Shown here: in pieces, positions 25,924-34,041 of the stretch
How positions within the stretch are numbered: the first letter of the stretch is position 1
How the letters are laid out: each line of letters begins with the position of its first letter
Source of the DNA: Saccharomonospora glauca K62
Lineage (GTDB): Bacteria > Actinomycetota > Actinomycetes > Mycobacteriales > Pseudonocardiaceae
NCBI RefSeq assembly: GCF_000243395.2
Contig: NZ_CM001484.1
Span: forward strand, 3,830,662 to 3,894,661
Reading direction: 5' to 3'
DNA length: 64,000 nt
Translations under genes and position numbers: made by a program
The notes under the pieces: generated by a model
Told to the model about the DNA's origin: nothing
The model's database searches: none
Seen by the model: only the letters and a program-made list of their open reading frames with translations

Positions 25924-26727
25924 ATGGCTGCCCAGCTAGCCGTGATCACGGGTGCGTCGACGGGAATAGGCCGCAAGCTTGCCGAGGAGTTCGCCCGGAA
26001 CGGGTTCGATCTCGTGCTGGCCGCCGACGACGACGCACTGGACGCCACCGTGGCCGAGCTCGAATCGTCGGGGCGAAAGGTGTGGGGCGTGGCCAGCGAT
26101 CTCTCCCGCTACGGGGGCGTCGTGGAGCTGGCCGACCGCGTCGAGGCGCTCGACCGTCCGGTGGACGTGCTGGTGCTCAACGCCGGGACCGGGGTCGGTG
26201 GGCCGTTCGCCACGAGCACGGAGTCGTTGGACGAGCAGTTGCGTGTCGTCAACCTCAACGTGGTGGGCACCGTGCATCTGGCCAAGCGCCTGGTACCCGC
26301 GATGGTCGAGCGGGGCGGCGGACGGCTCGTCGTGGTGTCGTCGACGGTGGCCGGACTGCCCGGCCCCTACCAGGCCACCTACAACGCGTCGAAGGCGTTC
26401 CTGTCGTCGTTCGCCGCGGCCCTGGGCGAGGAACTACGCGGGAAGGGCGTCACCGTCACCACGGTGTTGCCCGGCGTCACCGACACGGAGTTCTTCGCGC
26501 GATCGGGGATGCTGCGCACGAAGATCGGCGCGACGTCGTTCAAGGACGACCCGGCACGCGTGGCACGCGAGGCCTACCGGGCGACGATGGCGGGACGAGC
26601 CCACGTCGTCACCGGCCCGTTCTACAACTGGGCGTTCGTCCTGGCCGGACGGCTGCTTCCCGATCGCCTGCTCGCCCGGATACACCGTCCGTTCTCGAAG
26701 CCGGGCTCCGCGCACGTCGCCGGGTAG
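25924..26727 (+). CDS. SDR-family oxidoreductase
   Basis: The ATG at 25924 follows GGGGAGGAAG. The 267-residue protein is a classical SDR: TGASTGIGRKLAEEFA, NAGTG, VVVSSTVAG and YNASKAFLSSFA. The C-terminal 60 residues (GATSFKDDPARVAREAYRAT, then FYNWAFVLAGRLLPDRLLARI) resemble the DltE/YqjQ-type group with a membrane-proximal tail. The substrate is unknown. It stands alone between divergent cysQ-like and downstream antitoxin genes. Confidence 0.85.
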   Translation: MAAQLAVITGASTGIGRKLAEEFARNGFDLVLAADDDALDATVAELESSGRKVWGVASDLSRYGGVVELADRVEALDRPVDVLVLNAGTGVGGPFATSTESLDEQLRVVNLNVVGTVHLAKRLVPAMVERGGGRLVVVSSTVAGLPGPYQATYNASKAFLSSFAAALGEELRGKGVTVTTVLPGVTDTEFFARSGMLRTKIGATSFKDDPARVAREAYRATMAGRAHVVTGPFYNWAFVLAGRLLPDRLLARIHRPFSKPGSAHVAG

Positions 26728-26823
26728 GGCGCTCCCGCCCCGCGGCGACGGTGACGGACGGAGCGCCCCACGGAATCCGTTGCACTTGTATCTGTAAGAC
26801 ATCGCGAAGTGCGAGGGACCACC

Positions 26824-27459
26824 ATGCCTGCCAAGACCGGCGAGCGTGGCATGGTGCTGGCGAACGAACGTCAGTTGAATCAGGCCCGGCGGGTGGTCGA
26901 AGCGCTTCCGCACGCTCGGCAAAGCTTCACGGCCACCGCGCCGAGTGGCGAATCGATCCCGCTACCGCCGGAGCTGTCGGCAATCATGAGCAGAATCCTG
27001 CGTGCGATGGCCGGGGGCGGGACGATCACGGTCAGCGCGATGCCCGAAGAGCTGACGACCACGATGGCCGCCAAGCAACTGGGCGTGTCCCGACCGACCT
27101 TGATGAAGATGATCCGGGAGAGGGAGATCAAAGCGCGCAAGGTCGGCACCCACACCCGACTGCGCACCGCGGACGTGCTGAAGTTCCGGCGGCAACGTCG
27201 TGAGCGCCGGAGGCGGGCCTTCGCGGAGCTGCGTGCCCTCGAAGAGGAGGGCTGGGCCTCGGGGTCGAACGGGCTTTCCTCGGCTCCCCCGTCCTCTGGC
27301 CCGCGTCCATGCCGATCACTAGGGTGCTCGTCGACGCGAACGTTCTCTACTCGAAAACCCTGCTGGAGTGGCTGGCGCTTCTCTATCTGCGCCAGGAAGA
27401 CGAAATTTACAGCGTCTACCGGACCGAGGACGTCCTTGCCGAGACCATCCATCGGCTGA
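26824..27459 (+). CDS. Helix-turn-helix antitoxin-like protein with out-of-frame C-terminus
   Basis: The ATG at 26824 gives MPAKTGERGMVLANERQLNQ. An excisionase-type helix-turn-helix occupies about residues 83-130 (TTMAAKQLGVSRPTLMKM, ARKVGTHTRLRTADVLKF), followed by a basic tail RRQRRERRRRAFAELRALEEEG. Such proteins are antitoxins of PIN-domain toxins. After EEEGW the frame reads Ser/Pro/Arg-rich sequence that overlaps the PIN gene in another frame, so the true stop seems lost by a frameshift and about 70 residues are probably not native. The PIN partner follows at 27309. Confidence 0.6.
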   Translation: MPAKTGERGMVLANERQLNQARRVVEALPHARQSFTATAPSGESIPLPPELSAIMSRILRAMAGGGTITVSAMPEELTTTMAAKQLGVSRPTLMKMIREREIKARKVGTHTRLRTADVLKFRRQRRERRRRAFAELRALEEEGWASGSNGLSSAPPSSGPRPCRSLGCSSTRTFSTRKPCWSGWRFSICARKTKFTASTGPRTSLPRPSIG

Positions 27460-27500
27460 GACGCCACCACCCGCACTGGAACGGCGGGAAACGGCGCTAA
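27309..27500 (+). pseudogene. Truncated PIN-domain toxin
   Basis: The 63 residues MPITRVLVDANVLYSKTLLE ... YRTEDVLAETIHRLRRHHP match the start of a PIN ribonuclease, with the first catalytic Asp (LVDANVLY) and the Glu (DVLAE). Full PIN toxins of this type are well over 130 residues; here the frame stops after NGGKRR. The remaining catalytic Asp residues are missing, and the end abuts the convergent DtxR gene, overlapping it by 4 nt. The toxin must be inactive. The antitoxin upstream also looks damaged. Confidence 0.65.
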
Positions 27501-28180
27501 CGAAGCGACACCGACAGGGCCTGGGCGATCTCCCTGCCGAGCGCGTGCGTGGTGTCGGACGGGGGCTGCCCCACCCGCACCACGATCGGACCGCCGAACG
27601 GCTGGCGTTCGAGGACCTCGATACGCTGCCCGAGCCCGATGGCGCGGTCCGACAGGTACCGCAGCAACTCGGGGTCGGTGTCCCACACCCGCACGATCTC
27701 CCCCACCGTGCCCGCGGGCAGATCCTCCAGCAGCTTCGTGGACACCTCCTCGACGGAGCCGTCCACCGCGGGGATCGGGTCGCCGTGCGGGTCGCGCACC
27801 GGGTTGCCGAGCTTCGCCGCGATGCGCTCGACGAGGCGGTCGGACACGACGTGTTCGAGCAGGTCGGCCTCGGCGTGGACCTCGTCCCACGTGTAGCCGA
27901 GCTCGGACACGAGGTATGCCTCGATGAGTCGGTGTCTCCGCAGCACCGACCGGGCGAGCAGCCGACCGTCGGGGGTCAGTTCGATCCCCCGGTACGGCAC
28001 GTGCTCGACCAGTCCCTGCTGCGAAAGCTTCGTGACCATCCCCGAGGCCGAGGACGGGCTCACCGCCAACCGGGCGGCCAGCGACGTGTTCGTCACGTCC
28101 TCACCGCGTTCCTCCAGGCCGTAGATCGCCCGTAGGTAGTCCTCGATCGAGGCCGATCGACGGTTCGAGGCACCCACCAT
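27497..28180 (-). CDS. DtxR-family metal-dependent repressor
   Basis: The 227-residue protein has a winged helix at the N-terminus (IEDYLRAIYGLEERGEDVTN, AARLAVSPSSASGMVTKL), the dimerisation/metal domain (RRHRLIEAYLVSELGY, DEVHAEADLLEHVVSDRL, metal ligands in H-x-E-A-x-x-LEH), and a C-terminal FeoA/SH3-like domain (AGTVGEIVRVWDTDPELLRY). It senses Mn2+ or Fe2+; the short linker and lone context fit an MntR- or SirR-like role rather than the major iron regulator, but the metal cannot be told from sequence. No matching operator was recognised nearby. A GNAT gene ends 22 bp upstream, in the same direction. Confidence 0.9.
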   Translation of the reverse strand: MVGASNRRSASIEDYLRAIYGLEERGEDVTNTSLAARLAVSPSSASGMVTKLSQQGLVEHVPYRGIELTPDGRLLARSVLRRHRLIEAYLVSELGYTWDEVHAEADLLEHVVSDRLVERIAAKLGNPVRDPHGDPIPAVDGSVEEVSTKLLEDLPAGTVGEIVRVWDTDPELLRYLSDRAIGLGQRIEVLERQPFGGPIVVRVGQPPSDTTHALGREIAQALSVSLR

Positions 28181-28201
28181 GCCTCCTACGATACGTACCG
28201 C

Positions 28202-28633
28202 TCAACCGCGCCAGCGATAGCGCACCCAGCCCGGCACGGGCTCGGCTCCGAGCTCCGCGTAGAACGCGGCGGCCTTCTCGTTGCCCTCCTGCATGTCCCA
28301 CTCGACCCTGCCGTCGGTACGCGCCTTGAGCTCCTTCAGCAGCTGCGTGCCGAGACCGAGCCTGCGGTAGTCGGGCCGCACGAAGAGGTCGTCGAGCCAG
28401 ATCCCCGGCTTGGCCTCCCACGTCGAGAAGTTCCACGAGCAAAACGCCATGCCCGCCGCCACGCCGTCCACCTCGGCGATGATCACCCACGCCTTCGGGT
28501 CGGGGCCGAATAGGTGCCGGGCCATGTCCGCCCGGTCGAGGACCAGGTCGTTCTTGCCCTCGTAACGAGCGTGTTCCTCGATCATCGAGCAGATGTCCTC
28601 GATGTCACCTTCCACAGCGTCTCGAATCGGCAT
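28202..28633 (-). CDS. GNAT-family N-acetyltransferase (SSAT-like)
   Basis: The 143-residue protein has the GNAT acetyl-CoA motif LDDLFVRPDYRRLGLGTQLL (R-x-x-G-x-G/L) and the C-terminal beta-bulge region VEWDMQEGNEKAAAFYAELGAE. The order DLFVRPDYRRLGLG and the NEKAAAFYAELGA block resemble diamine/thialysine acetyltransferases of the SSAT group. It is followed at 22 bp by the DtxR gene and diverges from an enoyl-CoA hydratase gene. The substrate is unknown. Confidence 0.85.
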   Translation of the reverse strand: MPIRDAVEGDIEDICSMIEEHARYEGKNDLVLDRADMARHLFGPDPKAWVIIAEVDGVAAGMAFCSWNFSTWEAKPGIWLDDLFVRPDYRRLGLGTQLLKELKARTDGRVEWDMQEGNEKAAAFYAELGAEPVPGWVRYRWRG

Positions 28634-28681
28634 GACGGAAACCCTATCGATCGATCGATCGTATGGCTAGGCTACGCAGCC
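28634..28681. promoter_or_regulatory. Short divergent promoter region with (ATCG)4
   Basis: Only 48 bp separate the GNAT and enoyl-CoA hydratase starts. It contains four tandem ATCG units at 28646-28661, self-complementary as a whole, followed by TATGGCTAGGCT, of which TAGGCT could be a -10 box about 10 bp before the hydratase ATG. The short leader would make that mRNA nearly leaderless. Confidence 0.45.
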
Positions 28682-29437
28682 ATGGGGCGAGACGTTGCGA
28701 CCGTGGACCTGGAGCTCGACGACCGCGTGGCGACGGTGTGGCTCAACCGGCCTCACCGCCTGAACGCGGTGACCCCCGAGCTCGTGGACGACCTGCTCGA
28801 CGCGCTGGGCCGCGTCGCGGGTGACCGTGCCGTCGGGGCGGTGGTGCTGGCCGGCCGAGGCCGGGCCTTCTGCTCGGGGCACGACCTCAAACAGCCGCCG
28901 CCGGAACAGGAGTCCCGCACCCGGCTGGAGCGGCTACAGGAGGTCACCCGTGCGCTGCGGGACCTGCAGCAGCCCGTGGTGGGTGCCGTGCACGGCTACG
29001 CCATCGGCGCGGGCGCGGAGTTCGCGCTGGGCTGCGACCTCGTCGTGGCGGCCGACGACGCGGTGTTCGCGTTTCCCGAGGTGGGGCTGGGCCTGAGTGT
29101 CACGGGCGCCGCCTCGCGACTGCTGCCGCTGCTGGTGGGGCCGATGCGGGCCAAGGAGCTGATCATGTTGGGCGAGCGGATCGACGCGGCGACGGCGCAC
29201 TCCATGGGGCTCGTCAACACGGTCGTCCCGGCGGCCGAGCTGGTGGAGCACGCCCAAGGCGTGGCGCGTTCGTTGGCGGGCAAGCCCGCGTCGGCGCTGG
29301 CTCTGGCGAAGCGCGCGATCGACCGCGGCCTCGACTCCACCGTGGAGGCCGCACTGGAACTGGAGGTCAGCCACGCGCTGATCACCGAGCACACCCCCGA
29401 GGTAGCCGCGTCGAAGCAGGAGTTCGAGAACCGGTGA
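28682..29437 (+). CDS. Enoyl-CoA hydratase/isomerase family protein
   Basis: I start at the ATG giving MGRDVATVDLELDDRVATVW (251 residues); the frame is open upstream across the GNAT gene. Crotonase motifs: GRAFCSGHDLKQ (oxyanion hole), AVHGYAIGAGAEFALGCDLV (oxyanion hole and the Glu/Gly region), FAFPEVGLGL and the C-terminal ALALAKRAI. At the position of the two catalytic Glu of true hydratases only one acidic residue is obvious (AGAEF, PEVGLG), so it may be a hydratase or another crotonase. Its stop overlaps the ligase start (GTGA), so the two form an operon with TetR. Confidence 0.88.
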   Translation: MGRDVATVDLELDDRVATVWLNRPHRLNAVTPELVDDLLDALGRVAGDRAVGAVVLAGRGRAFCSGHDLKQPPPEQESRTRLERLQEVTRALRDLQQPVVGAVHGYAIGAGAEFALGCDLVVAADDAVFAFPEVGLGLSVTGAASRLLPLLVGPMRAKELIMLGERIDAATAHSMGLVNTVVPAAELVEHAQGVARSLAGKPASALALAKRAIDRGLDSTVEAALELEVSHALITEHTPEVAASKQEFENR

Positions 29438-30960
29438 GCGACGATCTGATCAGCCTGATGCGCCACGCCGCGAAGGCGTGGCCGGAGAAGGCCGCCTGGG
29501 TGTTCGACGCGACGGGCGAGCGCCTGACGTTCGCCGACGTCGCCGACCGCACCGACTCGGTCGCGGCCTCGTTGCACGCGCTCGGCGTGCGGCGAGGTGA
29601 CCGCGTGGCCGTGATGCTCGACAACCGACCCGAGTTCCCGCTGCTGTGGTTGGCTCTGGCCCGGCTCGGCGCGGTACTCGTGCCGGTCAACATCAATTAC
29701 CGGGAGCTCGACGGCGAACACGTCCTGGCGCACTCGGGCGCTCGCTTCGCCGTCGCGGGTGAGCAGTTCGTGGAGCTGCTGCGCACCATCGCGCCGAGGA
29801 CGTCGGTGGAGCGGGTGTTGACGCCGTCCGAACTGCCCGACGGCGGCGAGCTTCCCCCATACGCGCTCGTGCCCGAGTCGCCCACCAACATCCAGTACAC
29901 CTCCGGCACCACGGGAGCCCCGAAGGGGTGCGTGCTGCCGCATCGCTACTGGACCACGCTCGCCCACGGACTCGTCTCGCACTTCCCCAACATCTCCGCC
30001 GACGACACGATCCTCACCGCGCAGCCGTTCCACTACATCGATCCTCAGTGGAATGTCGCCTTGGGACTGGCCTCCGGCGCCACCCTCGTGGTGCTCGACC
30101 GGTTCCATCCCTCGACGTTCTGGCAGAAGGTGCGGGAGCACGGCGTCACGTGGTTCTACTGTCTGGGCCTCATGCCCACGCTGCTGCTGCGCATGCCGCC
30201 CTCGGAGGCCGACCGAGACCATCGCGTGCGGGCCGTCAGCGCGTCGGCCATTCCCAAGGACCTGCACGCTGAGCTCGAACGCCGCTGGGGCGCGCCGTGG
30301 TTCGAGGCGTTCGGCATGACCGAGACGGGCGGCGACATCCGCATGTACCCGGAGGACCACGACGAGTGCGTCGGCACCGGATGCCTCGGCCGCCCCGCGC
30401 CCGGCCGCGAGGTGATGATCGCCGACGACCGGGGGCGCCCGCTCCCGCGTGGTGAGGAGGGCGAGCTGCTGGTGCGCGGGGTGGGGCTCATGCACGGCTA
30501 CCACGACGACCCCGAGGCCACGGCGAAGGCCTTCCGCGGCGGCTGGTTCCGGACGGGTGACGTGGCCCGGATGGACGAGCAGGGCCGCGTGTTCTACATC
30601 GGCAGGACCAAGGACATGATCCGCCGCAGTGGCGAGAACATCGTCGCCGACGAGGTCGAGCGCGCGTTGCTGCTGCACCCGAGCGTCCGCACCGCCGCCG
30701 TGCTGGGCGTGCCCGACGAGTTGCGCGGCGAGGAGGTGAAGGCCCTCGTGGTGCTCGCCGACGGCCACGACGTCACGCCCGACGAGCTGGCCGAACACTG
30801 CGGCACGAAGCTCGCCTACTTCAAGGTGCCGCGGTACTGGGCCTTCGTCGACTCGCTGCCGCTCACCGCGTCGGAGCGCGTGGCCAAGGGCGAGCTCCGC
30901 AAGGCCGGTGCCGCCACCCCCGAAGACTCCTACGACCGGGTGGAGCAGCGGTGGCGTTAG
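29434..30960 (+). CDS. AMP-forming acyl-CoA ligase (CaiC-like)
   Basis: The 508-residue protein begins at a GTG that overlaps the hydratase stop by 4 nt. ANL-superfamily motifs: YTSGTTGAPKGC (phosphate loop), FGMTETGGDIRMYP (A5), GWFRTGDVARMDEQGRVFYIGRTKDMIRR (A7/A8) and the C-terminal hinge; the A10 Lys is in ASERVAKGELRKAG. The N-terminal third resembles crotonobetaine/carnitine-CoA ligases. It should activate a short or branched carboxylic acid for the hydratase encoded just upstream. The TetR gene overlaps its 3' end by 10 nt. Confidence 0.88.
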   Translation: MSDDLISLMRHAAKAWPEKAAWVFDATGERLTFADVADRTDSVAASLHALGVRRGDRVAVMLDNRPEFPLLWLALARLGAVLVPVNINYRELDGEHVLAHSGARFAVAGEQFVELLRTIAPRTSVERVLTPSELPDGGELPPYALVPESPTNIQYTSGTTGAPKGCVLPHRYWTTLAHGLVSHFPNISADDTILTAQPFHYIDPQWNVALGLASGATLVVLDRFHPSTFWQKVREHGVTWFYCLGLMPTLLLRMPPSEADRDHRVRAVSASAIPKDLHAELERRWGAPWFEAFGMTETGGDIRMYPEDHDECVGTGCLGRPAPGREVMIADDRGRPLPRGEEGELLVRGVGLMHGYHDDPEATAKAFRGGWFRTGDVARMDEQGRVFYIGRTKDMIRRSGENIVADEVERALLLHPSVRTAAVLGVPDELRGEEVKALVVLADGHDVTPDELAEHCGTKLAYFKVPRYWAFVDSLPLTASERVAKGELRKAGAATPEDSYDRVEQRWR

Positions 30961-31559
30961 ACACGCGCGAGCGGGTTCGCAGGGCCGCCGTGAAGCTGTT
31001 CGCGACCAAGGGCTTCCACGGCACGGGCATCCGCGACCTCGCCCAGGAGTCGAATCTGTCGACGGCGAGTCTGTACCACTACATGGGCTCCAAGGAGGAG
31101 CTGCTCGCCGACATCATGCGCGACTGCCTGCGAACGTTGCTCGACTCCGCGGAAGCCGAGCTGACCGGGCTCACCGACCCCGCCGAGCGCCTGCGCAGGC
31201 TGGTGAAACTGCACGTCAGAGCCCATGCGCGCAAGCCGAGGGAGACGCGCATCGTGGACCATGAGCTGCACGTGCTGGCCCCCACCACCCGTCGGTCGAT
31301 CGTGGAGCTGCGCGACGCCTACGAACGGCTCTGGGCCGACGCCGTGGGCGACGGCGTGGCGTCCGGGGTGTTCACCACGGCACATCCCGGCGTGACCCGG
31401 ATCGCGTTGCTGGAGATGTGCAACGGCGTCGCGCGGTGGTATTCGGCGCGCGGTTCGTTGTCGCTCGACGACCTCGCCACGCACTACGCCGAGGTGGCGC
31501 TACGGGCCGTCGGAGCTTGCCCGCAGCGCTCGGCTGAGGGACAGTCGAGGGGTGAGTGA
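30951..31559 (+). CDS. TetR-family regulator of acyl-CoA metabolism
   Basis: The GTG start lies within the last codons of the ligase gene. The N-terminal helix-turn-helix is typical (FATKGFHGTGIRDLAQESNL, STASLYHYMGSKEELLADIM); the ligand domain extends to 202 residues. It is the third gene of an operon with a hydratase and an acyl-CoA ligase, so an acyl-CoA is the likely effector. A candidate binding site is the ACTAAGC-GATT-GCTTAGT palindrome upstream of the convergent acyl-CoA dehydrogenase. It overlaps the next gene by 8 nt. Confidence 0.88.
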   Translation: MALDTRERVRRAAVKLFATKGFHGTGIRDLAQESNLSTASLYHYMGSKEELLADIMRDCLRTLLDSAEAELTGLTDPAERLRRLVKLHVRAHARKPRETRIVDHELHVLAPTTRRSIVELRDAYERLWADAVGDGVASGVFTTAHPGVTRIALLEMCNGVARWYSARGSLSLDDLATHYAEVALRAVGACPQRSAEGQSRGE

Positions 31560-31878
31560 GGAAACCATCCAGCTGGAACTCAACGATGCCGGTGTCTCCC
31601 CGAAGCTGCCCCAGCCTTCGGACCCGCGCGACCGGATCCAGGACGTGCCCTACCGACCGGTGGAGTTCCGCGACGACGATCTCTCCGCCGCGTTGGAGCG
31701 CTGCGCCGGTTGGCTCCGGCAGGCCCAACAGTGGCTCGGGGAGCCGGTGGACGTACTCGCCGTCCACCTCGACTACGACGAACGTGACGGCTACCCGTAC
31801 TACGACCTGAAGCTGCTGTGCAACGAGGAGGACCTGGCCGGCGTGCCGGTCGCTCTCCGGGAACGGGCCGCGAGGTAG
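31552..31878 (+). CDS. Conserved-looking hypothetical protein, 108 residues
   Basis: The GTG start overlaps the TetR stop by 8 nt, so it is the last gene of the hydratase-ligase-TetR operon. The product is acidic and soluble, with no signal or membrane segment: VSEETIQLELNDAGVSPKLP, then RDDDLSAALERCAGWLRQAQ and DYDERDGYPYYDLKLLCNEE. I do not recognise the family. Coding character is good (third-position G/C throughout). A hairpin terminator follows. Confidence 0.7.
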   Translation: MSEETIQLELNDAGVSPKLPQPSDPRDRIQDVPYRPVEFRDDDLSAALERCAGWLRQAQQWLGEPVDVLAVHLDYDERDGYPYYDLKLLCNEEDLAGVPVALRERAAR

Positions 31879-31922
31879 TCACCGAGCACCACAATCGAAC
31901 AGCGACGCGAAAGAAGTGACAC

Positions 31923-31963
31923 GGACGCCGTGGGGCGCGTAGCACCCACGCTCCACGGCGTCC
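31923..31963. terminator. Hairpin terminator between convergent genes
   Basis: GGACGCCGTGG pairs perfectly with CCACGGCGTCC across a 19-nt loop. There is no T run, as is common in high-GC actinobacteria. It lies between the convergent 108-residue ORF and the acyl-CoA dehydrogenase. Confidence 0.65.
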
Positions 31964-31979
31964 CCGTGGTCGGTGCGCG

Positions 31980-33149
31980 TCAGCCCAGGACGCCGCCCAC
32001 CTTCACGTGTCCCTTGAGCAGGTTGCGGGCGATGGTGCGCCGCTGGATCTCGTCGGTGCCCTCGTAGATGCGCAGCAGACGCAGCTCGCGATACCAGCGC
32101 TCGATCGGCAGCTCCCTGGTGTAGCCCATGCCGCCGTGGATCTGCAGCACGCGGTCCACGATCTCGTTGGCCTTCTGACCTCCGTACAGCTTCGCCATCG
32201 ACTGCGCGTGGCGGGAGTCCATGCCCTTGTCGACCTGCCACGCGGCGTGAAGCACCAGCCAGCGCAGTGCCTCGATCTCCACCCCCGAGTCCGCGATCAT
32301 CCACTGGATCGCCTGCCGCTCGGCGAGAGGAGCGCCGAAGGTCTCGCGGGTGTTGGCGTGCTCGATGGCCATCGACAGCAGCCGTTCACACGCGCCGATG
32401 GCTCGGGCGGGCAGCAGGTAGCGGCCCCGGCCGATCCACTGCATGGCCAGCGCGAAGCCCTGGCCCACCTCGCCGAGGACCTGCCCCTCGGGAACGCGCA
32501 CGTCCTCGAAGATCAACGAGGCGGGGCCCCACTCGCCCATCGTGTCGATGTACTCCGACCGCCAACCCATGTCGCGGTCGACGAGGAAGCACGTCACGCC
32601 GCCGTTCGCGCCCTTCTCGGGGTCGGTGACGGCGAAGACCATGGCGAAATCGGCCTCGTTACCGCCGGTGATGAAGGTCTTCTCCCCGTTGATCACCCAG
32701 TCGGAGCCGTCCCGGCGCGCGGTGGTGCGGATGGCCTTGGCGTCGGAGCCCGCACCGGGTTCGGTGATGGCGAAGCAGGACTTGCGCTTGCCCTCGATGG
32801 TGGGCAGCAGGTAGCGCTCCTTCTGCTCGTCGTTGGCGTGGAAGAGGATGTTGTCCGCGGCCCCGCCGAAGCTGAACGGGACGAACGTGCGGCCCAGTTC
32901 GGCTTCCAACAGCGCCGTCATGACGGCCGACAGCCCCATGCCGCCGTACTCGGGCGGGGTCTGCACTCCCCAGAACCCGGACTTCTTCGCCTTCAGCCGG
33001 AGTTCGGTCAGCTCGTCGTCGGTGAGGCCGGGTTGATGGGCCCGCTCCCGGCGCAGCACCTCCTGTTCGAGAGGAACGAGCTCTCGCTGGACGAACGTCC
33101 GGACCCAGTCCCGGATCTGGCGTTCCTCGTCACTGAGGCTGAAATCCAT
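31980..33149 (-). CDS. Acyl-CoA dehydrogenase
   Basis: The 389-residue flavoprotein has the two family signatures: CFAITEPGAGSDAKAIRTTA (FAD/substrate loop) and QIHGGMGYTRELPIERWYRE with catalytic Glu in RIYEGTDEIQRR. It oxidises acyl-CoA to 2-enoyl-CoA at the start of beta-oxidation and passes electrons to ETF. It is convergent with the operon carrying an enoyl-CoA hydratase, acyl-CoA ligase and TetR, with which it could form one pathway. The TetR-type palindrome at 33183-33200 lies 34 bp upstream of its ATG. Confidence 0.92.
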   Translation of the reverse strand: MDFSLSDEERQIRDWVRTFVQRELVPLEQEVLRRERAHQPGLTDDELTELRLKAKKSGFWGVQTPPEYGGMGLSAVMTALLEAELGRTFVPFSFGGAADNILFHANDEQKERYLLPTIEGKRKSCFAITEPGAGSDAKAIRTTARRDGSDWVINGEKTFITGGNEADFAMVFAVTDPEKGANGGVTCFLVDRDMGWRSEYIDTMGEWGPASLIFEDVRVPEGQVLGEVGQGFALAMQWIGRGRYLLPARAIGACERLLSMAIEHANTRETFGAPLAERQAIQWMIADSGVEIEALRWLVLHAAWQVDKGMDSRHAQSMAKLYGGQKANEIVDRVLQIHGGMGYTRELPIERWYRELRLLRIYEGTDEIQRRTIARNLLKGHVKVGGVLG

Positions 33150-33182
33150 CGGCTCACGCTCCTAGACGGCGTCGTCATGCTG

Positions 33183-33200
33183 ACTAAGCGATTGCTTAGT
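33183..33200. promoter_or_regulatory. TetR-type operator ACTAAGC-GATT-GCTTAGT
   Basis: Perfect 7-bp arms ACTAAGC and GCTTAGT are separated by 4 bp, upstream of the acyl-CoA dehydrogenase start. TAAGC-N4-GCTTA palindromes are typical operators of TetR regulators that control acyl-CoA genes. The TetR encoded at 30951-31559 is the nearest candidate to bind it. Confidence 0.7.
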
Positions 33201-33297
33201 GGAACGGTAGCGCAAGAACCGCCTTGGCGGCAGCCCCGGCAGCGCCTAGATTGAGTCCGGCCGGACCAACACGGGGCGTGAGGGGGCCTGCAGACAC

Positions 33298-34005
33298 ATG
33301 ACCGACTGTGCCGTGTGGTGGGCGGAGCCGATCACCGCGACACCGACCGCGCTGGCCCTGCTCGACTCCGCCGAGCGCCAGCGCTACGAGGCCTACCGCC
33401 GGCCGGAGGACCAACGCCGGTTCCTCACGGGACGAGTACTCGCCAAGACCGTGGCGGCTTCGCGGCTCGACCGTCGTCCCGAGGAGATCCGTTTCGACGC
33501 CACCTGCGAGGACTGCGGCAAGCAACACGGCCCCGTGCGCGTCCCCGGTGCCGCGCTCCAGCTCTCCATCTCCCACGCGGGCGACCGCGTGGGGGTGGCC
33601 GCCACCTCGGGCGCCCCGGTGGGACTCGACGTGGAGGCCACGCGACGCGACGCCGACGACTCGTTAATCTCCTACGCCCTCACCGAGACCGAACAAGCGA
33701 GCCTGCCCTCGGACCCCAAGGGCCGCGCCCAGGCGTTCTTCGTCTTCTGGACCCGCAAGGAAGCGCTCATGAAGGCCACGGGGCGCGGCCTGCGCATTCC
33801 CCTGCGCTCGCTGACCCTCTCCGGCGCCGACGAGCCCGCCCGGCTGCTCGCCGCGCAGGACGGCTCCCTGTCCCCCGCCACCACCCGCATGACCGATCTC
33901 GACCCCGGTCACGGTTACCGGGCGGCCGTGGCGGTCATTACGTCGGAGGAGATCGACGTCACCGAGTCCTGGTGGACGCCCGAGGCCGGACTCGGCGGAC
34001 AATAG
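33298..34005 (+). CDS. 4'-phosphopantetheinyl transferase (Sfp-type)
   Basis: The 235-residue protein has the PPTase core motifs: SISHAGDRVGVAA, VGLDVEATRRD (the V-G-x-D-x-E Mg2+ site) and FFVFWTRKEALMKATGRGL (W-x-x-KEA-x-x-K). It should transfer 4'-phosphopantetheine from CoA to carrier proteins of NRPS, PKS or siderophore assembly. The isochorismate synthase gene follows 36 bp later, suggesting a siderophore connection, although no NRPS is present in the window. Confidence 0.92.
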   Translation: MTDCAVWWAEPITATPTALALLDSAERQRYEAYRRPEDQRRFLTGRVLAKTVAASRLDRRPEEIRFDATCEDCGKQHGPVRVPGAALQLSISHAGDRVGVAATSGAPVGLDVEATRRDADDSLISYALTETEQASLPSDPKGRAQAFFVFWTRKEALMKATGRGLRIPLRSLTLSGADEPARLLAAQDGSLSPATTRMTDLDPGHGYRAAVAVITSEEIDVTESWWTPEAGLGGQ

Positions 34006-34041
34006 GAACGAACAGCGGCGACCGCGGAAAGGGGGCCGGAC

